Shown here in pieces: positions 33,130 through 40,608 of a DNA stretch of 45,364 bases. The notes beneath the pieces are model-generated. The model saw nothing but the letters and a program-made list of their open reading frames with translations. It was not told the origin of the DNA and made no database searches. Source of the DNA: an uncultured Clostridium sp. Its GTDB lineage: Bacteria; Bacillota_I; Bacilli_A; RF39; UBA660. The translations under genes were made by a program, and so were the position numbers. The stretch covers positions 1-45,364 of the forward strand of contig CAJJPX010000009.1 in NCBI GenBank assembly GCA_905193755.1, given 5' to 3'. Each line of letters opens with the position of its first letter. The first letter of the stretch is position 1.

Positions 33130-33765
33130 TTATTTATTTACTTTAACCATTGCTGGTCTAATTAATTTATCTTTGTATTTATAACCTTTTGTTAATACTT
33201 CAAGTACTACATTTTCAGGTTTATTTTCATCATGTTCAGTAAGTACAGCTTCAGCTACGTGAGGGTCAAACTCAAGACCTAAGCATTCTACTTCTTTTAC
33301 TTCGAATTTATCTAGTAAAGCAGTAAGACTACCTAGTATCATTTTAAATCCACTTAGAAATTTGCTTACTTCATCAGATAAATCATTATCATCCATCATA
33401 ATAGCTCTTTCTAGATTATCTTTAATTGCTAAAATTTCTTTTATGAATGATTCGCCTTCGTATTGAAGCATTTTACTTATTTCACTTTGAGTTCTTGTTT
33501 TGAAGTTTAAATATTCAGCTTGTAAACGCATATATTTTTCTTCTAATTCTTTATTTCTATTTTCAAGAATTTGAATTACCATTTCTGGATCTATTGTTCC
33601 ACAACCTGAACATCCATCGCATGAACCTGTGCATCCGCTTTCTTCTTGTTTTACTTCTTCATGTACATCTTCACATTTACATTCGTTTCCTTCATTACAT
33701 CCACAATTGCAACTTTCGTCGCAATTTGTTTTCTTTATTTCTTCGTCTTTTGATCTTTTAGCCAT
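33130..33765 (-). CDS. grpE: GrpE nucleotide exchange factor with a Cys-rich N-terminal extension
   Basis: 211 residues. The GrpE core starts about residue 60 (DPEMVIQILENRNKELEEKY): a long coiled-coil dimerisation helix, then the beta wing (VKEVECLGLEFDPHVAEAVL, then KGYKYKDKLIRPAMVKV). It releases ADP from DnaK. Odd point: the first about 57 residues, normally acidic and poorly conserved, hold ten cysteines in CxC and CxxC-like spacing (NCDESCNCGCNE, ECKCED, GCTGSCDGCSGCG), which looks like a metal- or redox-binding tail. Operon position is standard, between hrcA and dnaK. Confidence 0.95.
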   Translation of the reverse strand: MAKRSKDEEIKKTNCDESCNCGCNEGNECKCEDVHEEVKQEESGCTGSCDGCSGCGTIDPEMVIQILENRNKELEEKYMRLQAEYLNFKTRTQSEISKMLQYEGESFIKEILAIKDNLERAIMMDDNDLSDEVSKFLSGFKMILGSLTALLDKFEVKEVECLGLEFDPHVAEAVLTEHDENKPENVVLEVLTKGYKYKDKLIRPAMVKVNK

Positions 33766-33782
33766 TTACTTTCTCCTTTAAA

Positions 33783-34790
33783 TCATTTATCGTTATTATA
33801 CTTTTTCTCTATATTTTCTTTTAGATACTCAAGCATATTTACTACTCTTTCATATTCCATTCTTTTTGGACCTATTACTGCGATAGTGCCTTCTCTACCA
33901 CCAGCATTATATTTTGTTTTAACAACTGTTACATTGTCATCTATTTCAGATTCGCTACCGATATATACCTTAACCTCATCGTCACTTTCTTCAATTTTAC
34001 TCACCATATCTTTGCTTTCAAATTTACTTATAATGTTTTTAACATCATCAACTGTTCCGAATTCTGGTTGTTTTAATATATTGGCTTTACCTGTAAATCT
34101 TACATCCCTTTCGTTAGTGAAGTTTGTAAGTGCATTATAGAATGCGTTATATACAACTTCATAGTTTTGAACATAATTACCAATTATAGGCTTTATTTCA
34201 AATTCTAACTTACTAGGAACTTCATCTATAGGCGTCCCAATTAACATTTTGTTTAACAATTCTGTTGTTTTAGATATTTCTTCTACAGGAATGTTTTCTT
34301 CAAGATTTATGTTCTTATTTTCAACATGTCCTTTATCAGTAATTACAATAGCTATTAGTTGTCTACTTGTTATTGGAACAACTTCTACTCTTTGTAATTT
34401 GTTATCACTTGATTCTTTACCAAGAATTACTGAAGTGTAGTTTGTCATATCACTTATAATTTCTAAACTTTTACTTATCGCATCACTTAAAGCAAGTTCA
34501 TTGTTGTTAAATATAGTTTGAAGTTTAAGCATATCTTCTCCACTAATTTTTCTTGGTTCCATCAAGTTATCAACATAATATCTGTATCCACTTTCAGATG
34601 GAATTCTTCCTGAAGATATATGTGTTTTTTCTAAGTATCCTAAATCTTCAAGAGCAGCCATATCATTTCTGATAGTAGCGCTAGAACATTTGAACTTTTT
34701 ACATAAAGATTTACTACCAACAGGTCTTGCAGTTTTTACATATTCTTCAACTATTGCTCTTAACAGTTCTCTTTGTCTACTTCCTATCAC
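33783..34790 (-). CDS. hrcA: HrcA heat-shock repressor
   Basis: 335 residues. The N-terminal winged helix (RQRELLRAIVEEYVKTARPVGSKSL, then SSATIRNDMAALEDLGYLEKTHISSGRIPS) is characteristic of HrcA. The C-terminal part is the GAF-like dimer domain. It binds CIRCE and is kept active by GroEL, so accumulation of misfolded protein lifts repression. The start is GTG at 34790 behind AGGAGGTATAAT; an out-of-frame ATG overlaps it (ATGTGA) and would give only a one-codon peptide. First gene of hrcA-grpE-dnaK-pepF-dnaJ. Confidence 0.97.
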   Translation of the reverse strand: MIGSRQRELLRAIVEEYVKTARPVGSKSLCKKFKCSSATIRNDMAALEDLGYLEKTHISSGRIPSESGYRYYVDNLMEPRKISGEDMLKLQTIFNNNELALSDAISKSLEIISDMTNYTSVILGKESSDNKLQRVEVVPITSRQLIAIVITDKGHVENKNINLEENIPVEEISKTTELLNKMLIGTPIDEVPSKLEFEIKPIIGNYVQNYEVVYNAFYNALTNFTNERDVRFTGKANILKQPEFGTVDDVKNIISKFESKDMVSKIEESDDEVKVYIGSESEIDDNVTVVKTKYNAGGREGTIAVIGPKRMEYERVVNMLEYLKENIEKKYNNDK

Positions 34791-34802
34791 ATTATACCTC
34801 CT

Positions 34803-34829
34803 TTAGCACTCTTTTCCTTTTAGTGCTAG
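34803..34829. promoter_or_regulatory. CIRCE operator 1
   Basis: TTAGCACTC-N9-TAGTGCTAG, with one arm identical to consensus and the other 7 of 9. It lies between the -10 and the hrcA ribosome binding site, the usual place for HrcA repression. Confidence 0.92.
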
Positions 34830-34833
34830 TACT

Positions 34834-34862
34834 ATTATAGTATGCAAATTTAGCAATGTCAA
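34834..34862 (-). promoter_or_regulatory. Promoter of the hrcA heat-shock operon
   Basis: Minus-strand TTGACA (34857-34862), 17-nt spacer, TATAAT (34834-34839): a perfect sigma-A consensus. The -35 overlaps CIRCE operator 2 and CIRCE 1 follows the -10. Confidence 0.92.
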
Positions 34863-34876
34863 TACCATAGTGCTAA
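34850..34876. promoter_or_regulatory. CIRCE-like operator 2
   Basis: TTAGCAATG-N9-TAGTGCTAA, with exactly the CIRCE spacing; arms 6 of 9 and 8 of 9 to consensus. It covers the -35 of the operon promoter and begins 47 bp from CIRCE 1. Confidence 0.75.
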
Positions 34877-34896
34877 TTTTTTTTGAAATTTTTGTG

Positions 34897-34923
34897 TAAA
34901 TAAAAAAGAGCATTAACTCTTTT
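34897..34923 (-). terminator. Terminator after the membrane protein gene
   Basis: A 7-bp stem (34904-34910 with 34917-34923), 6-nt loop and T6 on the minus strand, just past the stop at 34925. Confidence 0.8.
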
Positions 34924-34924
34924 C

Positions 34925-35521
34925 TCATAATATTGAATTGATTGGTATATTGTATATAATTGGAAGAAATTGAATGATTGCGATTGATACTAAAAATAAT
35001 GCCAAAGTTATTATATAATTCAAATCTTTTTCTTTGAATTTTTTACTAATATTGTATAGCATCGCACATATAATTGCTAATACGAATGCTACCAATGCAA
35101 TTATTAATAGTTGTTTTATTTCTGTGGCTCCATCTGTCATAATTGGACTTTTTAATATGCTGATTGCCTTTGGTATATTCATCAAACCTAATCCTGTACA
35201 TCCATGTGAGAATAATACTATGACGCCTACTTTTGATGGAACACTCATTGATGCAAATAATCCTGCTAAGAAAAATATAGAACCGAAGTAATATATCATT
35301 ACAGCATCACCTTCTATATTGACATTCACTAAACCTATTAATATTATAGCTATTGCAAATAAGCCTCCTATAAATGGTCTTGATATTTTCTTTTTTTCTG
35401 ATTCTGTACTAGTATTAAATTTTAAATTAAAAATTAAATCATTCATACCATTTATTGTTTCTTCTGGTTTCATGACATATACTTCTTTTAACTCTTCAAC
35501 TTTTCTTTCAAACTCTTGCAT
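34925..35521 (-). CDS. Multi-pass membrane protein, unknown function
   Basis: 198 residues. The first about 45 residues are soluble and charged (EFERKVEELKEVYVMKPEETINGMNDLIF); after that come five membrane helices at about 49-68, 74-94, 97-117, 136-156 and 170-192. No catalytic motif or transporter signature is visible. It is monocistronic between terminators, so its position next to the heat-shock operon carries no functional hint. Confidence 0.65.
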   Translation of the reverse strand: MQEFERKVEELKEVYVMKPEETINGMNDLIFNLKFNTSTESEKKKISRPFIGGLFAIAIILIGLVNVNIEGDAVMIYYFGSIFFLAGLFASMSVPSKVGVIVLFSHGCTGLGLMNIPKAISILKSPIMTDGATEIKQLLIIALVAFVLAIICAMLYNISKKFKEKDLNYIITLALFLVSIAIIQFLPIIYNIPINSIL

Positions 35522-35569
35522 ATTTACCTCTATTATCTCAATTATATATTATTTTTATATTTATGTAAA

Positions 35570-35594
35570 TTAAAAGAATAGCTTTTACTATTCT
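35570..35594 (-). terminator. Terminator after recO
   Basis: A 7-bp stem (35575-35581 with 35588-35594), 6-nt loop and minus-strand T4 then A/T; it overlaps the recO stop codon. Confidence 0.75.
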
Positions 35595-36313
35595 AGTTCA
35601 TGTAAGAATTTCTTACTTTTTAGTCTTACTCCTGAATACTCATCATAGTATTCACAAAGTATATGATTTATTGTTTTAGAGGTTGTTTCATCTATATCAA
35701 GGTTTGTTATTTTAGAGATGTCTACGTAGTAATAAAGTCTTAGTAGTTTTAATGCTTTTTCATCTATGAAAGGTTCGTTTTCTCTACATTTTGAACATAC
35801 ATATCCACCTCTTGCCATAGATAAAGTTACTACTTTAGAACTACCACATTTAACACATTCATCTAAGTTTAAATTAATACCAATATAGTTTAAATATTGA
35901 AGTTCAAGAATATTTGTTATTATCATGGGATTATGATTATCTTCTATTTTTAGAATTGCGTCTTCCATTAATTTGTAAACCTCATTACTTTCTGATTCTT
36001 TATAAACATGTACTGCGAGTTCACAAATATAAGATAAATAACTGATTTTGAGAATGTCACTTTTAATATTTAGAAAGTAGTTTTCTATGTCTCCTTCTAT
36101 AAGTGTAGAAAGTCCTTTTTCATTATAATAAAGATGAAAAGTACCATATGCAAATTTTTCACTTGGTAGTCTTAGTTTACTTTTTAGACTCTTGCATCCT
36201 TTTGAAACACATCCGATTATTCCCATATCTTCTGTAAAAATATTTATAATTTTACTTGTTTCTTTGAATGGTGTAGTGCTTACTACGATTCCTTTTACAC
36301 TTATAATCTTCAT
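35588..36313 (-). CDS. recO: RecO recombination mediator
   Basis: 241 residues. N-terminal OB fold: VKGIVVSTTPFKETSKIINIFTEDMG, the RecO signature. The central helical part is followed by a zinc-binding pair (CVKCG and CSKC) that is intact. RecO with RecR loads RecA onto SSB-covered single-stranded DNA. It is the last gene of the yqfC-to-recO cluster, as in B. subtilis. The ATG at 36313 has a GAAGG unusually close (1 nt), and an adjacent hairpin precedes it, so translation may be weak. Confidence 0.93.
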   Translation of the reverse strand: MKIISVKGIVVSTTPFKETSKIINIFTEDMGIIGCVSKGCKSLKSKLRLPSEKFAYGTFHLYYNEKGLSTLIEGDIENYFLNIKSDILKISYLSYICELAVHVYKESESNEVYKLMEDAILKIEDNHNPMIITNILELQYLNYIGINLNLDECVKCGSSKVVTLSMARGGYVCSKCRENEPFIDEKALKLLRLYYYVDISKITNLDIDETTSKTINHILCEYYDEYSGVRLKSKKFLHELE

Positions 36314-36324
36314 ACCTTCATAAA

Positions 36325-36350
36325 AGCATAAAGATTATGTTCTTTATGCT
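36325..36350 (-). terminator. Hairpin between yqzL and recO
   Basis: A 9-bp perfect stem (36325-36333 with 36342-36350), 8-nt loop, with a short TTTAT tail on the minus strand. It begins inside the yqzL stop codon. Either a leaky terminator that lowers recO expression or a structure affecting recO translation. Confidence 0.65.
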
Positions 36351-36429
36351 ACTGTCCTTTCTTATATTCTAAGTAATATTCTATTTTACCTGTTTCTTTA
36401 AATTTTTTCCAAGCTTCTTTTTTAGTCAT
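36349..36429 (-). CDS. yqzL: YqzL-like small protein
   Basis: 26 residues: MTKKEAWKKFKETGKIEYYL followed by EYKKGQ. The WKxFxxTGxIxxYLxYK pattern is that of YqzL, a short protein encoded between era and recO in Bacilli. AGGAGAGAAAACA precedes the ATG, and a TATAAT lies at 36449-36454. Too short for ordinary gene callers. Function unknown in any species I know of; the conserved position supports it being real. Confidence 0.8.
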   Translation of the reverse strand: MTKKEAWKKFKETGKIEYYLEYKKGQ

Positions 36430-36474
36430 TGTTTTCTCTCCTTACAATATTATATTGCAGGAAAATTAAATTAT

Positions 36475-37362
36475 TTATTCATCTTTTAATAAATATCCTA
36501 AATCTTTTATATATTTATCTTTTTCTCTCCATTTTTTTATTGTTTTGCAATATAGTTCTAGGTATACTTTTTTACCTAGTATTTTTTCCATATCTAGTCT
36601 TGCTTCATGGCCTATTGTCTTGATCATATTACCATTAGCACCTACAATTATTTTACGAAGAGACTCTCTATCTACAATTATATCTATGTAGATGTATGCT
36701 ATATTATTTTTTTCTTCATAACCAGTAAGTTTACATGATATTGAGTGTGGTACTTCTTCATTAGTATGAATAAATATCTTCTCACGTACTATTTCAGATA
36801 ATCTAAAGTCCATTTCTGCTGTTGTTGTTTCGTTTCCTGGGAAGTATTTTACATTATCTGGTAAGTATTCTTTTAATACTTTTATTAATCTATCAACATT
36901 ATCATTATTAAGTGCAGATACTGGTATTATTTCTGAGAATTCAAATAAATCTTTGTATTCAGTTATTTTTAATAATATTTCGTTATCTGTTAATTTATCT
37001 ATTTTATTTAGAATCAAGAATACTGGTTTTTTAACACCTTGAAGTTTGTTTATTATGAATTCGTCTCCTTTACCTTTTGGAGTACTTGCATCAACTACTA
37101 AAAGAAGAATATCTACATCATTAATTGAGTAATATGCTTGACTATTTAATGCACTCCCTAGTTTATCTATTGGTTTATGAATACCAGGAGTATCTACAAA
37201 TACTATTTGTGTATCTGGTTCATTATAAATTCCTTCAATTAAGTTTCTAGTTGTTTGTGGTTTTGGTGAAATAATAGCAACTTTTTCTTTTATGATTTGA
37301 TTTAGTAATGTACTTTTTCCAGTGTTTGGTCTACCTATTATGCTTACAAAACCACTTTTCAT
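36475..37362 (-). CDS. era: Era GTPase, 30S maturation factor
   Basis: 295 residues. G1 GRPNTGKSTLLN, G3 DTPGIH, G4 NKID, G5 SAL; the effector region has TTRN. C-terminal KH domain: VREKIFIHTNEEVPHS and the VGANGNMIKTIGHEAR loop. It binds the 3' end of 16S rRNA during 30S assembly. It starts inside the end of cdd (4-nt overlap), so the two are translationally coupled. Confidence 0.97.
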   Translation of the reverse strand: MKSGFVSIIGRPNTGKSTLLNQIIKEKVAIISPKPQTTRNLIEGIYNEPDTQIVFVDTPGIHKPIDKLGSALNSQAYYSINDVDILLLVVDASTPKGKGDEFIINKLQGVKKPVFLILNKIDKLTDNEILLKITEYKDLFEFSEIIPVSALNNDNVDRLIKVLKEYLPDNVKYFPGNETTTAEMDFRLSEIVREKIFIHTNEEVPHSISCKLTGYEEKNNIAYIYIDIIVDRESLRKIIVGANGNMIKTIGHEARLDMEKILGKKVYLELYCKTIKKWREKDKYIKDLGYLLKDE

Positions 37363-37739
37363 ACTAGGTCCTCCTTAGTAAATGTAGTATTCATTACTTT
37401 TTCGAATGTCATTACTTCCATCTTTCCACTTTTAGTCATTATATTAAATATAACATCTTTATCAAAGAATTCTAAGAATGTTTGTTTACATATATTACAT
37501 GGATAGCATATTTCATCACTGCTTGTCATTAAGTATAGTGCTTTAAAATTTCTTTCTCCATGCGTTACTGCGTTATTTATTGCATTTCTCTCTGCACATA
37601 TAGTTCCTCCATATGATGCGTTTTCTATATTAACACCTTCATAGAAGTTCCCTTCTTTTGTTTCTACTATGCATGCAAAGTGCATGTTTGAGTATGGTGC
37701 ATAACTATTTTCTAATAATTTTTCTAATTTTTCTCTCAT
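37359..37739 (-). CDS. cdd: Cytidine deaminase
   Basis: 126 residues, homotetrameric type. Zinc ligands and catalytic Glu in CAERNAINNA and the PCNICKQ pair; substrate loop YAPYSNMHF at the start and VNIENASYGGTICAE. It deaminates cytidine and deoxycytidine in pyrimidine salvage. It sits between dgkA and era as in B. subtilis. Confidence 0.96.
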   Translation of the reverse strand: MREKLEKLLENSYAPYSNMHFACIVETKEGNFYEGVNIENASYGGTICAERNAINNAVTHGERNFKALYLMTSSDEICYPCNICKQTFLEFFDKDVIFNIMTKSGKMEVMTFEKVMNTTFTKEDLV

Positions 37740-37751
37740 ACTACTCCTTTA

Positions 37752-38150
37752 TTAAAATAAGGCTATTACTTTTGGTAAGAATATTATTAATCCTACTATA
37801 ATAGCTACAATTGCAAATACAAATACGGCTGCTGCTGCAGTATCTTTTGCTACTTTAGCAAGTGGATGGTAGTCTTCTGTAACTAGGTCTACTACTGCTT
37901 CTATCGCAGTATTAATTAGTTCGCATGAAATAACTAATCCTATTGTTAATGCTAATATTGCCCACTCTACTAAGTTAAGTTTGAATATAAAACCAGCTAT
38001 TGTTACTAGAAGTGCTACTCCTACATCTACTGCTAGATTTTGTTCATTTCTATAGGCATATCTAAGTCCCTTAATTGGATAAGTGAAGCTTAAAAGAAAT
38101 TTTTTAATTCCTTTTTGACGCTTTCTCTCATCTCGTGATATCATATTCAT
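37752..38150 (-). CDS. dgkA: Diacylglycerol/undecaprenol kinase DgkA
   Basis: 132 residues, three membrane helices. The core ISCELINTAIEAVVDLVTE carries the catalytic Glu and the ELxNTAIE signature, followed by AKDTAAAAVFVFAI. In Gram-positives this enzyme phosphorylates undecaprenol for cell-wall lipid-carrier recycling. It overlaps the ybeY stop by 23 nt. Confidence 0.95.
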   Translation of the reverse strand: MNMISRDERKRQKGIKKFLLSFTYPIKGLRYAYRNEQNLAVDVGVALLVTIAGFIFKLNLVEWAILALTIGLVISCELINTAIEAVVDLVTEDYHPLAKVAKDTAAAAVFVFAIVAIIVGLIIFLPKVIALF

Positions 38151-38571
38151 TTAATATATTCTCCTCTTCAGCTCTCATAACTTTTTTATCTTCTTCAGTC
38201 ATGTGATCGTAACCAAGTAGATGTAATAATCCATGAACTGCTAAATAACAAAACTCGCGTTTTATACTATGTCCATATTCTTTTGCTTGTTCTACACATC
38301 TATCATAGCAAATGTATATTTCTCCTAAGAATCTAATGTTATCATATTCTACATCATCTACTTCTTCAAAAGCAAATGATATAACATCTGTAACAGCATC
38401 TTTATTTCTATATTCTCTATTTATTTCTTGTATTCTTTCTTTATCAACAATCACTATATTTAACATTGGATTATTAACTTTTAGATGTTTACAAGCAAAT
38501 TTAATTACTCTATCTAATTCATCAAAATCAATGTCTTCGTGATTAGTTGTATTTATTATATAATCTTCCAC
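38128..38571 (-). CDS. ybeY: YbeY endoribonuclease, rRNA maturation factor
   Basis: 147 residues. The zinc-binding motif AVHGLLHLLGYDHMTEED (HGxLHLxGYDH) and upstream TDVISFAFEE are diagnostic. It acts in 16S rRNA 3' processing and ribosome quality control. In most Firmicutes it follows phoH; here a VanZ-like gene precedes it by about 10 nt. Confidence 0.96.
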   Translation of the reverse strand: MEDYIINTTNHEDIDFDELDRVIKFACKHLKVNNPMLNIVIVDKERIQEINREYRNKDAVTDVISFAFEEVDDVEYDNIRFLGEIYICYDRCVEQAKEYGHSIKREFCYLAVHGLLHLLGYDHMTEEDKKVMRAEEENILNEYDITR

Positions 38572-38580
38572 ATAAACCTC

Positions 38581-39180
38581 CTAAATAATTTTATATATAT
38601 ATAATCCTAAAGCTACTAAAACTAATATGCTTAATAAATTAAAGAACCAATCTCTTTGTAAGAATTTTGGCATATGAGTTCTAATAGCGTTAAGTGCTGT
38701 GTAAAGTAAGAAACCTACTATACCACCAACTACATTTAGTATTATATCATCTATGTCAAATACTCTTCCTATATAGTGTTGTGTTACTTCTATTGTTAAG
38801 CTTGATAATAGTGAAACTAATGTAATTGTTCCAAGTCCTTTTATTTTACAATAGCTTGTCGCGAAGTATCCAAGAGGAATAAACAATAAGATATTACCAA
38901 ATACTTGTTTATAGAATGCTCTACTACCTACTTCATACCTAAGTATTTCTTTAAATGGCATTAGGTTTACGCCACCTCCAGGTAAATCTTGACTTGTAAC
39001 TAGTTGGAACAAAAGTACTAAGTATGCAAGAAATAATAATTCAAATATTTCTTCATATAGACAAAATTTTCTTTTATCACTAGTCATTATATAAGTTACT
39101 CTTAATATTACAACAATAGTCATTACTATTACTAATGTTGGCCAAGACATTTTAATTACGCTTCTAATTGCCGTATCCAT
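38581..39180 (-). CDS. VanZ-like family membrane protein
   Basis: 199 residues with five membrane helices. VanZ-family features: VNLMPFKEILRYE, FGNILLFIPLGYF and VFDIDDIILNVVGGIVGFLLY (DxDDxxxNxxGxxxG). VanZ-domain proteins are linked to teicoplanin resistance in one cluster, but most have no known role; resistance must not be assumed. It stands between yqfD and ybeY, the usual slot of phoH, with 5- and 9-nt gaps, so it is firmly in the operon. Confidence 0.85.
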   Translation of the reverse strand: MDTAIRSVIKMSWPTLVIVMTIVVILRVTYIMTSDKRKFCLYEEIFELLFLAYLVLLFQLVTSQDLPGGGVNLMPFKEILRYEVGSRAFYKQVFGNILLFIPLGYFATSYCKIKGLGTITLVSLLSSLTIEVTQHYIGRVFDIDDIILNVVGGIVGFLLYTALNAIRTHMPKFLQRDWFFNLLSILVLVALGLYIYKII

Positions 39181-39185
39181 TTAAA

Positions 39186-40325
39186 TCATCCTTTTTTTTC
39201 AATATTAGAAGTAACCCCTATATTCTCATAAACCTTGAAAAATACTTCCATATTCATTTTACTACGAAATACCTCTTTTTTCAAAACTTTTTTAGAAATA
39301 ATATACTCATTATTAGTAAGTTTACTTTTGATTTTGTTTTCACTTCTTTTTAAGGCTTCTTCATATGCAGTAGATTCATCTATTTTAAATTCTTTGTACT
39401 TATATTCTTTCTTTGCTTCTTTATATAATTTAAAGAATAGATATGGTTTATCTAAAACTAATTCTTTTGTATTCATAGTGTTATTGCTGTCATACTTTCC
39501 AGTAAGTGTAAACTTCTTATTAAATATATCTAGGTAATAATGATTTATAGTTTTACCAGTTTCAACATATTCTACATAATTAAATGGTATTGTTATATTT
39601 ACTGTGTACCATACTTCAGCATATATTTTTCCTTTAGCTTCTACTTGTGTTATAAGAGTGTCTTCTCCTTTAATAATATTTCCTGATATTAAAACTTCTC
39701 CTTTTTTTACATAATCATTTACATCTTTTAATTTAACGCCTGAAGTGGATGCTATATATTTAATTAGACCATCTTTAGAAGCAATAATATCTTTTGGAGT
39801 ATTATCACTTTTAATATCTTTATTCTTTACTCTTTTAGTAACTTCAATATTATAAGTACAACCTTTTTCATTTATTTCTATCCATTCTAGGTCTTCTTCA
39901 TTATCTTTTAGAATCTTATTCTTTATTTTATTTAATTCATTAAATGATTTTTTCTTTTTGTATAGAGCTATGTCATTATCTTTTAGACTGTCATTTATCA
40001 AACTATAAAGTTCTTCATCATTAGTATTTATATTTATATTAAATATAGTACTCGTTAGAAGTTTCAACACTAAAAAAGAAATAAATAGTGATATTAACAT
40101 ATATTTATTATACTTTATATAATTAGCAATAAATCTTTTACCATAGTATTTTATTATCTTTGTTTTATATCTTCTACTTATTATTTTGTAGTCTTCGTAG
40201 TCTACTGTTAAAGTGTAATTTTCTTTTAAGGTTAAATCTTCATAATATATAGAATGATAAACTAGATAGTTCATAAATTTATTACTATTTTCGTATACAA
40301 TTATTTTAACTTTATTATTGTTCAT
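39186..40325 (-). CDS. yqfD: YqfD sporulation protein
   Basis: 379 residues. One membrane helix at about 94-112 (KYNKYMLISLFISFLVLKLL), with the remainder outside the forespore membrane or cytoplasm. The GWIEINEKGCTYNIEVTKR-like stretch and VKKGEVLISGNIIKGEDT are YqfD hallmarks. In B. subtilis YqfD (SpoIVx group) is made in the mother cell under sigma-E and needed for efficient sporulation. It overlaps yqfC by 11 nt. Confidence 0.88.
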   Translation of the reverse strand: MNNNKVKIIVYENSNKFMNYLVYHSIYYEDLTLKENYTLTVDYEDYKIISRRYKTKIIKYYGKRFIANYIKYNKYMLISLFISFLVLKLLTSTIFNININTNDEELYSLINDSLKDNDIALYKKKKSFNELNKIKNKILKDNEEDLEWIEINEKGCTYNIEVTKRVKNKDIKSDNTPKDIIASKDGLIKYIASTSGVKLKDVNDYVKKGEVLISGNIIKGEDTLITQVEAKGKIYAEVWYTVNITIPFNYVEYVETGKTINHYYLDIFNKKFTLTGKYDSNNTMNTKELVLDKPYLFFKLYKEAKKEYKYKEFKIDESTAYEEALKRSENKIKSKLTNNEYIISKKVLKKEVFRSKMNMEVFFKVYENIGVTSNIEKKG

Positions 40326-40548
40326 TAATAAATTCTATTCCTTTGATGTCTCCGATTATTCTTAAATCACAGCTATCTAGTTTATTTATTATTAAGTTTT
40401 TTCCTTTTATAAGTAGTTTCATATTATTAAATTTAACTTTTATATTTGTAATTGTTATGTCATCTATTCTTATATAGTTTCTTATACATATGGTGTTTTC
40501 TTCTATTAATATTTTATATTTATTATCTTTTATAAATTCTTTTATCAT
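40315..40548 (-). CDS. yqfC: YqfC sporulation protein
   Basis: 77 residues from ATG 40548. The pattern NTICIRNYIRIDDITITNIKV, then MKLLIKGKNLIINKLD and GDIKGIEFI is the all-beta YqfC fold, always encoded directly before yqfD in spore formers. The open frame continues to a TTG at 40593, but that codon lies inside the terminator of the ABC operon, so the shorter start is preferred although no strong ribosome binding site precedes it. CATAAAAT just upstream resembles a sigma-E -10, but the -35 is not clear. Confidence 0.8.
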   Translation of the reverse strand: MIKEFIKDNKYKILIEENTICIRNYIRIDDITITNIKVKFNNMKLLIKGKNLIINKLDSCDLRIIGDIKGIEFINEQ

Positions 40549-40582
40549 AGTTAATTTTATGATATTAAATGTTTTTTTATAA

Positions 40583-40608
40583 GTAAAAATCAAGGGCTAG
40601 CCTTGATT
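40583..40608 (-). terminator. Terminator after the ABC exporter operon
   Basis: An 8-bp perfect stem (40588-40595 with 40601-40608), 5-nt loop and minus-strand T5. The ABC gene stop at 40607 is in the stem. It separates marR-ABC-ABC from yqfC. Confidence 0.85.

Noticed and set aside
38581..39180. Glycopeptide resistance gene
   Set aside because: Only the VanZ family fold is seen; no vanA/H/X/R/S neighbours, so resistance is not supported.
40549..40593. Longer yqfC reading frame from TTG 40593
   Set aside because: The codon is inside the terminator stem of the ABC operon.
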